The position numbers and the translations under genes were made by a program. Positions 1 to 5,472 of a stretch of DNA of 12,502 bases are shown one piece after another; position 1 is the stretch's first letter; every line of letters begins with the position of its first letter. A model generated the notes under the pieces. The model was not told the DNA's origin and ran no database searches. It worked only from the letters and a program-made list of their open reading frames with translations. Source of the DNA: an uncultured bacterium (GTDB lineage: Bacteria > Actinomycetota > Coriobacteriia > Coriobacteriales > Coriobacteriaceae); the NCBI GenBank assembly GCA_905215225.1, contig CAJMPM010000017.1, positions 1 to 12,502 of the forward strand, written 5' to 3'.

Positions 1-2225
1 TTGATCTCGGGTTGATCCTGACCGGCATACGACAGCTCGACGGTGGGGACGCTTTGGTCGAGCAGGTAACCTTCGGGTGCCTGCACCTCGATTACCTCAT
101 AGGTGGCGGTTCCGCACCCCAGTGAAAGATGAGTCGCGCACGCAAATCCCCGCTCGTCGGTCGTGATGGATGTGACGGTTTCGCCGTCCAGGGCAGCAAT
201 GCTGCCGTCGGGGCGCACGATATCGCCCGCGGCACGGATATCAAAAACAGCACCGGCAAGGGCGCGCCCACCTACGGCATCGTTCTTGACGATCTCGATG
301 CTTCCTGTTGCCGCGTCGTCGTAAAACGAGGCGACCGCGACGGGCGTTAAGTTCATGTCGGCGGGAATCGTTATCTCCAGATCTTCACCAACAAGATACG
401 GTTCCTTGGCGGAAGTCTCTCGTATGTAATACGTGTCCGGGTTAAGCGATTCGGGTAGGGTGACGGTGCCGGTTTCATCGGTCGTAAAGGTATTCATAAC
501 GGTATGGGCGGGATGCCAGGATGTTTGCGAGATGGGCTCACGGTCGCCGTTGAGCAGCTGAAAGGTGAACCCAGCGCGTGGTACGGCGTTGCCGGTCTGA
601 GCATCGCGCTTCACGATTTGAAGATGTGTCGACAGGGCGTGGTTGTCTACGATGTACTGAAGCTCTGCGCCGTCCGTGATCTGCTCTGCTGTGATAGTCC
701 ATTCCCCTGCCTGCTTAAAGCCGTCGGGCACAGTGTCGACAACCTCACGAATGGTGTAGCCGGCACGGTCATACGGTATGGTTCCGCTGACGCCATCGGG
801 GCGCTCTCCTGCGCCAAACCATGCTCCGGCCTGGTCTTTGGTCGATGCGAAGCCGTAGATATTGGTGGTCAGCGTTCCAACAACCTGCTGCGAAGTGTTG
901 CTTGCCACTTCAAAGACCACGCCTTCCGCCGGCTGCTCTACACCAGATTCGTCACTATTACCGCAGTCCTTGAACTTTGAAATCTCGAGGTCAAAAGCGA
1001 TGGGGATGTTGGGGATGCGACGCTCGAGTTCAACGACGCCCGCGTCTCCGAGCTGGTCGGCACCGATGGTATAGCTCCAGGTTTCATTGGAGGGCAGATA
1101 ACCCTCGGGAGCTCTCGACTCATAGATGCTAAAGGTGCCCAGGGGGAAGTCGGTAAGTGTTGCCCGGCCGTCCTCATCCGTCGTGAGGGTGAGCGACCAG
1201 CCCGGGGTAGACTGTGAGACGCAGGTGAACTCAGCGCCGGCAAGTGACGCGCTGACTTGAGGGCCTGCCCCTGTCGCGGCATCGACCTTTGCGATGCGCA
1301 GGGTAATGGTACCGGGCTGCTCATCGATGACGACATTCCCGCCGTCATTGCCGGTGGAAAAGGCGATGTGGTCACTCCTGGGGATATAACCCGCCGGAGC
1401 TTTGGTTTCGACCAGGTAATATGCCGCGTTGGGCAAAAGTGTCGCCTGCGCACGACCGCTGCTGTCCATCTGGATGCTGCCGACACGCTTGTCGCCGACG
1501 CTCTCATAGATGTCGAACCTCGCTCCGTCGAGCCTGTAGGTATCGTTTTCGCTCGTGATGGCGGCGTTGGCTGACTGTTTTTGGAAGGATACGGAGACGG
1601 CCGGGAGCACGTAGAGCATGTCTTGACGTTTACTGCCGCCCGACACAGCTCCCAAATAGCGCCGCGCGCGATGCGGTGCGGCTTTAATGCTTCCCGACTT
1701 GGCGCCGTCGACGAGCCAGCGCGCTGCGGCAACGACCTCATTGTCGCCGGAAAAATTTCCCCTCTCTGTGACGCCCCGGGCGGTTGTATATGAGAATGAT
1801 CCGTCGGTATGGGTGGTGCCGTTGAGCATCCAGACGGCAAGTTGGGTTGCGGCACGTGCTCGATCGGGGGATAGGTTATGCTCGCCAAAGGATGTGGCGG
1901 TGGGGTAGCCATGACAGATGATGGCCGCGAATTCGTCTTCGAGCCATACCCAGCCCTGATTGTAGGTGAGCCAGGGTCCGCCCGGTGTGCTAGGGCCAAA
2001 GCGCTCCTGGTTCATGCAGTAGGCAATCGAAGAATCCTGTGCCTCGTATTTGCCAACTTCAAAAGGACCGCATTCATTGCTGATAGTGCGGAATCCGAGC
2101 GATTCATAACCGTCGACGGCGAGCGCGGCATCCGGTGTCATGCAGCCTAAAAGTAAAAAGAGGACTAGGAGCAGCGATCCTGCTGTGATTGCGCTGTGGA
2201 CAGAGTGCGTGGGTGCGTTGGACAT
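1..2225 (-). CDS. Surface adhesin/pilin-like protein: thioester domain plus SpaA/Cna_B repeats (3' end outside window)
   Basis: The minus-strand frame is open from the ATG at 2225 to the window edge, giving 741 residues without a stop. The start is supported by AAGGAG, complementary to 2231-2236, five bases upstream. Residues 12-36 form a signal peptide. LLGC at 25-28 could be a lipobox, but ALA at 34-36 is also a good signal peptidase I site. Residues about 40-207 look like a thioester domain (TED): Cys70 in an AYCMN context and Gln128 in a TQLAVW context are the expected thioester-forming pair, which in known adhesins binds host surface amines covalently. Five SpaA/Cna_B-like beta domains follow, at about 210-303, 305-405, 408-530, 531-637 and 641 to the edge. 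Each ends in an E-box type motif (E273 ETKAPAGY, E369, E494, E603, E713 EVQAPEGY). K539 and K647 in IVK-D motifs are candidate isopeptide lysines. A C-terminal sortase signal is expected but not visible. I infer a host- or mucus-binding role. Confidence 0.88.
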   Translation of the reverse strand, partial: MSNAPTHSVHSAITAGSLLLVLFLLLGCMTPDAALAVDGYESLGFRTISNECGPFEVGKYEAQDSSIAYCMNQERFGPSTPGGPWLTYNQGWVWLEDEFAAIICHGYPTATSFGEHNLSPDRARAATQLAVWMLNGTTHTDGSFSYTTARGVTERGNFSGDNEVVAAARWLVDGAKSGSIKAAPHRARRYLGAVSGGSKRQDMLYVLPAVSVSFQKQSANAAITSENDTYRLDGARFDIYESVGDKRVGSIQMDSSGRAQATLLPNAAYYLVETKAPAGYIPRSDHIAFSTGNDGGNVVIDEQPGTITLRIAKVDAATGAGPQVSASLAGAEFTCVSQSTPGWSLTLTTDEDGRATLTDFPLGTFSIYESRAPEGYLPSNETWSYTIGADQLGDAGVVELERRIPNIPIAFDLEISKFKDCGNSDESGVEQPAEGVVFEVASNTSQQVVGTLTTNIYGFASTKDQAGAWFGAGERPDGVSGTIPYDRAGYTIREVVDTVPDGFKQAGEWTITAEQITDGAELQYIVDNHALSTHLQIVKRDAQTGNAVPRAGFTFQLLNGDREPISQTSWHPAHTVMNTFTTDETGTVTLPESLNPDTYYIRETSAKEPYLVGEDLEITIPADMNLTPVAVASFYDDAATGSIEIVKNDAVGGRALAGAVFDIRAAGDIVRPDGSIAALDGETVTSITTDERGFACATHLSLGCGTATYEVIEVQAPEGYLLDQSVPTVELSYAGQDQPEI

Positions 2226-2418
2226 GGCTGCTCCTTATCCCTCGTGCGCCGCACGGGGAGGCCGCGGCGCTTGGGATGAGGCTACCCCCGAGGTTCATGC
2301 GGGTAAGTACCGGAGTCTGACCAAAAGCTTGCCCGATATCTGACAAATGGCGCCTACGAAAGACAATGGAATTAATCTGCAGGTAGACAACGGTAAATAG
2401 AGGAGCGTACAGGTCCCT

Positions 2419-2469
2419 ATCTCCACAATTGGCTTGTTTGTAAGACGATTCTCCACAGCTAAAACAAGC
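2419..2469. promoter_or_regulatory. Candidate operator region: 30-bp-spaced direct repeat inside the tRNA/adhesin divergent gap
   Basis: TCTCCACA occurs at 2420-2427 and again at 2450-2457, exactly 30 bp apart, about three helical turns. An 8-bp inverted repeat (GCTTGTTT at 2432-2439, AAACAAGC at 2462-2469) interleaves with it. The region lies between the divergent adhesin gene and tRNA-Gly, about 200 bp upstream of the adhesin start. It could be a regulator site, but no known operator is recognised and chance cannot be excluded. The remainder of the gap from 2226 to 2470 shows no convincing gene. Confidence 0.3.
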
Positions 2470-2479
2470 ATCGTCACCC

Positions 2480-2509
2480 TTGTATAGAACAAGACAACCG
2501 CGTTATACT
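2480..2509 (+). promoter_or_regulatory. Promoter of tRNA-Gly
   Basis: A -10 box TATACT (2504-2509) is preceded by a weak -35 TTGTAT (2480-2485) with an 18-bp spacer. The expected transcription start is near 2516, just ahead of the tRNA at 2523, the usual layout for a tRNA gene. Confidence 0.6.
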
Positions 2510-2522
2510 ATCCCCCACATAT

Positions 2523-2597
2523 GCGGGCATCGCCAAGTGGTAAGGCATCAGCTTCCCAAGCTGACACTCGCGGGTTCGAGTCCCGTTGCCCGCTCCA
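2523..2597 (+). tRNA. tRNA-Gly (anticodon CCC), CCA encoded
   Basis: A full cloverleaf can be drawn. The acceptor stem GCGGGCA (2523-2529) pairs with TGCCCGC (2587-2593). A D-arm follows with GCC and GGC arms. The anticodon stem TCAGC/GCTGA encloses the loop TTCCCAA, giving anticodon CCC, which reads GGG. The T-arm is GCGGG-TTCGAGT-CCCGT. The discriminator is T2594, as is usual for tRNA-Gly, and CCA is encoded at 2595-2597. It is a single-gene unit between its own promoter and a terminator. Its 3' end is copied twice downstream in the hairpin repeats. Confidence 0.95.
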
Positions 2598-2605
2598 GAA
2601 AAAGT

Positions 2606-2640
2606 AAAAGCACGACACCGTTCCGGTGCCGTGCTTTTTT
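2606..2640 (+). terminator. Intrinsic terminator of tRNA-Gly
   Basis: An 11-bp stem (2610-2620 with 2624-2634) has one A-C mismatch and a TTC loop. It is followed by six T residues (2635-2640) and preceded by an A-rich run, so it could also act on the opposite strand. Confidence 0.9.
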
Positions 2641-2651
2641 CAATAAAGTGC

Positions 2652-2666
2652 CGGGACTCGAACCCG
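2652..2666 (-). repeat. Antisense copy of the tRNA-Gly T-arm
   Basis: These 15 bases are the exact reverse complement of 2571-2585, which is the T-arm (stem, loop, stem) of tRNA-Gly. The minus strand therefore reads CGGG-TTCGAGT-CCCG. No acceptor stem, anticodon arm or CCA follows, so it is a fragment and not a second tRNA. The terminator hairpin lies between the two arms. Confidence 0.8.
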
Positions 2667-2685
2667 ACAGGGTGCGAGCGTAAAG

Positions 2686-2702
2686 CAAACGCGAAGCGTT
2701 TG
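2686..2702. repeat. GCGAAGC-tipped hairpin, variant arms
   Basis: CAAACGC (2686-2692) and GCGTTTG (2696-2702) form a perfect 7-bp stem around a GAA loop. The tip GCGAAGC is the same as in the three larger repeats downstream, but the arm sequence differs. Confidence 0.65.
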
Positions 2703-2716
2703 TAGCGAGCAGGCGA

Positions 2717-2734
2717 AGGCGCCGGCAGGCGCCT
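2717..2734. repeat. GC-rich hairpin AGGCGCC/GGCGCCT
   Basis: A perfect 7-bp stem (2717-2723 with 2728-2734) has a GGCA loop and lies directly before the first large repeat. It belongs to the same palindrome-rich intergenic block, and its function is unknown. Confidence 0.5.
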
Positions 2735-2736
2735 GA

Positions 2737-2788
2737 AGCCGGTGCGGATTTGCGAAGCAAATACGCGGATGTCCCGTTGCCCGCTCCA
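2737..2788 (+). repeat. Hairpin repeat unit 1 with tRNA-Gly 3'-end copy
   Basis: This is a 52-bp unit. It begins AGCCGGTGCG, continues with a 23-nt palindrome at 2744-2766 (10-bp stem with one mismatch, GAA loop), and ends with 2771-2788. That last part is identical to the final 18 nt of tRNA-Gly including CCA (2580-2597). Units 2 and 3 follow at periods of 131 and 129 bp. Short ORFs crossing the block on both strands are artefacts of the repeats. Confidence 0.85.
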
Positions 2789-2867
2789 TCGAGCACAGGG
2801 GACCTCGGGAACGTCGAGTCCAATCCGCTTTGCCCGTGCAGGTGCGCAAACCAGGTCTGCCGACCGC

Positions 2868-2919
2868 AGCCGGTGCGTATTTGCGAAGCAAATACGCGGA
2901 CGTCCCGTTGCCCGCTCCA
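2868..2919 (+). repeat. Hairpin repeat unit 2 with tRNA-Gly 3'-end copy
   Basis: This unit has the same 52-bp layout as unit 1, differing at only two positions. The palindrome at 2875-2897 is perfect: GCGTATTTGC, GAA loop, GCAAATACGC. The 18-nt tRNA-Gly tail copy is at 2902-2919. The similarity extends leftward (GACCGC from 2862) with unit 3. The 79-bp spacer after unit 1 and the 77-bp spacer after unit 2 resemble each other weakly at their start (CGAGCAC / CGGGCAC, then GGGGAC), suggesting a diverged tandem array of about 130-bp units. Confidence 0.87.
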
Positions 2920-2996
2920 CCGGGCACGAGAGACGCGGGGACGGCCAATTCAACAAAGTTTTCCCCACCGTCTCCGCGAATCCGGCAGGCGACCGC

Positions 2997-3046
2997 AGCC
3001 GGTGCGTATTTGCGAAGCAAATACGCGGACGTCCCCATGGCCGCTC
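2997..3046 (+). repeat. Hairpin repeat unit 3 with degenerate tail
   Basis: The hairpin half is identical to unit 2 (perfect palindrome at 3004-3026). After GTCCC at 3031-3035 the tail diverges to CATGGCCGCTC, so the copy of the tRNA end is degraded. It is the last unit before the purB promoter, about 55 bp from the -10 box. Confidence 0.82.
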
Positions 3047-3100
3047 TTGCGGCAAAATGTTAGGTTAATGCCTGCTGCCAATACTTGCACCTGCGCACGG

Positions 3101-3106
3101 TACAAT
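3101..3106 (+). promoter_or_regulatory. Probable -10 box of purB
   Basis: TACAAT lies 44 bp before the purB start, with no clear -35 box at 16-18 bp. The same hexamer precedes the solute-binding protein gene (4596-4601), which supports its use as a house-keeping -10 element here. Confidence 0.5.
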
Positions 3107-3150
3107 GGTTGAGTTACGACCAACGTGCCAATAACCAAAAAGGAGCCGCT

Positions 3151-4497
3151 ATGATCGATCGCTATACCCGCCCGGAGATGGGACACATCTTCTCCCTCGA
3201 GAACAAGTACGCCATTTGGCAGGAAATCGAGGTTCTGGCCTGCGAGGCCCAGGCGGAGCTCGGCAAGATCGGTATTTCCAAAGACGAGGCCCAGTGGATC
3301 CGCGACCATGCCAACTTTGAGAAGGCGAAGGTCGATGAGATCGAGGAAGTCACGCGCCACGACGTCATTGCCTTCCTGACCAACATGAAGGAGTACATCG
3401 ATGCCGATGTTCCCGAGGGCGACCCCAAGCCCAGCCGCTGGGTTCACTATGGCATGACCAGCTCCGATCTGGGCGACACGGCCCTGTGCTACCAGCTCAC
3501 CCAGGCCTGCGACCTGATCATCGAGGACGTCAAGAAGCTCGGCGAGATTTGCAAGCGTCGCGCCTTTGAGGAGCGCAACACGCTCTGTGCCGGCCGCACT
3601 CATGGCATCCACGCCGAGCCGATGACCTTCGGCATGAAGTTTGGCTCTTGGGCCTGGGAGCTCAAGCGCGATCTGGACCGTCTTGAGGATGCCCGCAAGA
3701 ACGTCGCCTTCGGTGCCATCTCGGGCGCTGTCGGCACGTACAGCTCCATCGAGCCGTTTGTCGAGGAGTACGTCTGCGAGCACCTGGGCCTGGTTCACGA
3801 CCCGCTGTCCACGCAGGTTATCAGCCGCGACCATCACGCCTATCTCGCCGGCGTTCTCGCCACCACCGCAGCCACCTGCGAGCGTATCGCGACCGAGGTC
3901 CGCAATCTGCAGAAGACTGATACGCTCGAGGCCGAGGAGCCGTTCCGTAAGGGCCAAAAGGGCAGCTCCGCCATGCCGCACAAGCGCAACCCGATTACCA
4001 TGGAGAAGGTCTGCGGCCTGTCGCGCGTCGTGAAGTCCAACGCCCAGGTCGCCTTCGACAACGTCGCCCTGTGGCACGAGCGCGATATTTCGCACTCCTC
4101 TGCCGAGCGTGTCGCCCAGGCCGATAGCTTCATCGCGCTCGACCACATGTTCCAGTGCCTCATCCGCGTTATCGACGGCCTGCAGCTGTACCCTGCCCGC
4201 ATGATGGCCAACCTCAATAAGACCCGCGGCCTCATCTTCTCCTCCAAGGTGCTGCTCGCCCTCGTCGACACGGGCATCACCCGCGAGGACGCGTACGCCA
4301 TTGTGCAGGAGAACGCCATGGCGACCTGGCACGAGGTGCAGGATTGTGTCTCCGGTCCCACCTTTAAGGAGCGTCTCGAGGCCGATCCGCGCTGCACCGT
4401 CAGCCAGGAGAAGCTCGACGAGATCTTCGATCCGTGGGACTTCCTCACCCGTATCGACACGGTCTTCGATCGCCTGGAGCAGTTGAGCTTCGAGTAG
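3151..4497 (+). CDS. purB: Adenylosuccinate lyase
   Basis: This cytosolic enzyme of purine synthesis performs two beta-eliminations: SAICAR to AICAR plus fumarate, and adenylosuccinate to AMP plus fumarate. The 448 residues match the usual family length. The fumarase/aspartase superfamily signature SSAMPHKRNP is at 272-281, with the catalytic serine loop. GRTHG with His151 is the conserved general-acid region, and H70 in a HDVIAF context is the first conserved histidine motif. The ATG at 3151 is chosen because AGGAG at 3141-3145 lies five bases upstream; the longer in-frame extension to 3085 would run across the promoter. It is a single-gene unit closed by a strong terminator and is not clustered with purC, which lies about 7 kb away. 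Confidence 0.96.
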   Translation: MIDRYTRPEMGHIFSLENKYAIWQEIEVLACEAQAELGKIGISKDEAQWIRDHANFEKAKVDEIEEVTRHDVIAFLTNMKEYIDADVPEGDPKPSRWVHYGMTSSDLGDTALCYQLTQACDLIIEDVKKLGEICKRRAFEERNTLCAGRTHGIHAEPMTFGMKFGSWAWELKRDLDRLEDARKNVAFGAISGAVGTYSSIEPFVEEYVCEHLGLVHDPLSTQVISRDHHAYLAGVLATTAATCERIATEVRNLQKTDTLEAEEPFRKGQKGSSAMPHKRNPITMEKVCGLSRVVKSNAQVAFDNVALWHERDISHSSAERVAQADSFIALDHMFQCLIRVIDGLQLYPARMMANLNKTRGLIFSSKVLLALVDTGITREDAYAIVQENAMATWHEVQDCVSGPTFKERLEADPRCTVSQEKLDEIFDPWDFLTRIDTVFDRLEQLSFE

Positions 4498-4540
4498 GGT
4501 TAACCTAATTCGACCGCTTGCGGATGCATTTCAACCTTTG

Positions 4541-4573
4541 GCGCCTTGCCCATCTTGGGTGAGGCGCATTTTT
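4541..4573 (+). terminator. Intrinsic terminator of purB
   Basis: An 11-bp stem pairs 4541-4551 with 4557-4567 (two G-T wobbles, ATCTT loop) and is followed by ATTTTT. It sits 44 bp after the purB stop and separates purB from the next operon. Confidence 0.88.
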
Positions 4574-4593
4574 ATCGCCGCATCAGCCCCGGG

Positions 4594-4601
4594 TATACAA
4601 T
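4594..4601 (+). promoter_or_regulatory. -10 region of the solute-binding protein/diguanylate cyclase operon
   Basis: TATACAAT lies directly after the purB terminator. It overlaps an in-frame ATG at 4600, which argues that translation starts further downstream. No strong -35 is visible. Confidence 0.5.
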
Positions 4602-4635
4602 GAAATCCGGCTGCTGTTTCGATGAAGGGAGGCTT

Positions 4636-5472
4636 GTGCCCGGACGTATCAAGCGAGCCGCCACCGTCTCGTTTGCGCTCATGCTCCTTGTTGCCGCCTG
4701 TGCGGGCGCCCTGACGTATACCGTTCGAAGCAGTTCTTCCTCCTCGAATGAAGCCGACAAAGATCTCCCGGTACTCAAAATCGGCGTTACGGATAACGAC
4801 CCCTATGTGTATATCGATACCACGGGCGATTACGCCGGAATCGATATCGACATCGCCCGCGAGGCCTGCAAGCGCGCGGGGATCAAGCCACAGTTTGTCG
4901 ATATTGACTGGAACGATCGCGACCGGCTGCTCAAAAACGGTGATATCGATTGCCTGTGGTGTGATTATTCTCCCTGTTATCGCGAGGATAAGTATTACTG
5001 GACCGAGCCGTATCTAACCGTGACGGTCTCGGTTGCCGCCAAGAAAACGAGTGGCATCAATTCCTTGGCGCATCTCGATGGAAGCAAGACCATCGCGGTG
5101 ATTGCGGGTTCGGTGAGCGAACGCCGATTGCTCGCAGGGGATCTGGAAATTTCGCCGGACGTGCAAATCAAATCGTATGGTTCTGCCGAGCTCTGCAAAG
5201 CCGCCCTCGCCAAAGGGTATGTCGACTGTTGGATGGCGGACGTTCAGCCGCTTGACCGACTTGTCGCCCAGTATCCCGGCCTTTACCGCGTGTTCGCCGA
5301 CAACATTATGACGGTCGATCTGGGCGTCGCGTTTGATGACAGCTATGAAGGACCGATCGTAAAGGATCTCAATACTGCATTGTTTGCCATGGATCGAGAT
5401 GGCACGATTGACCGTATTGTGGGCAATTACAAGACAGGAGCGACGACGGGCGGGCAAGGAGCAAATCCATGA
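4636..5472 (+). CDS. Extracytoplasmic solute-binding protein, family 3 (SBP_bac_3-like)
   Basis: The protein is 278 residues from the GTG at 4636, which has AAGGGAGG (4625-4632) just upstream with a short 3-nt gap. The upstream in-frame starts lie in the purB terminator (TTG 4546) or the -10 box (ATG 4600) and are less likely. A basic stretch (RIKR) and a hydrophobic core are followed by VAAC with Cys22, so it is a lipoprotein or a membrane-anchored protein. A Ser-rich linker follows, then a type 3 binding-protein fold from about residue 45: KIGVTDNDPYVY, GIDIDIAREACKRAG, and a lobe with DCLWCDYSPC. This family binds amino acids or similar small polar ligands; the ligand here cannot be told. 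Its TGA overlaps the ATG of the diguanylate cyclase (ATGA), and no ABC permease or ATPase is adjacent. I therefore infer that it senses for the cyclase and does not feed a transporter. Confidence 0.88.
   Translation: MPGRIKRAATVSFALMLLVAACAGALTYTVRSSSSSSNEADKDLPVLKIGVTDNDPYVYIDTTGDYAGIDIDIAREACKRAGIKPQFVDIDWNDRDRLLKNGDIDCLWCDYSPCYREDKYYWTEPYLTVTVSVAAKKTSGINSLAHLDGSKTIAVIAGSVSERRLLAGDLEISPDVQIKSYGSAELCKAALAKGYVDCWMADVQPLDRLVAQYPGLYRVFADNIMTVDLGVAFDDSYEGPIVKDLNTALFAMDRDGTIDRIVGNYKTGATTGGQGANP

Noticed and set aside
938..1999. 353-residue minus-strand ORF
   Set aside because: Wrong frame inside the adhesin gene; composition is Ser/Pro/Arg-rich as expected of a shadow, while the true frame has clear TED and SpaA motifs.
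2650..2670. Second tRNA on the minus strand
   Set aside because: Only the T-arm is present; no acceptor, D or anticodon arms fit around it.
2737..2919. Integrated genetic element bounded by tRNA att sites
   Set aside because: The tail copies are only about 131 bp apart, with no integrase gene between or near them, so no element is present in the window.
2737..3046. CRISPR array
   Set aside because: Only three 52-bp repeats, long spacers of 77-79 bp that weakly resemble each other, a tRNA-derived tail and no cas genes.
2474..3112. Several ORFs on both strands across the repeat block
   Set aside because: They recur in different frames with the same peptide pieces because they translate the tRNA and hairpin repeats. 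No ribosome sites or families are recognisable.
2950..4332. 460-residue minus-strand ORF
   Set aside because: Antisense of purB, and it runs through the repeat block; no recognisable domain.
4546..4635. Longer N-terminus for the solute-binding protein
   Set aside because: The extra codons run through the purB terminator and the -10 box.
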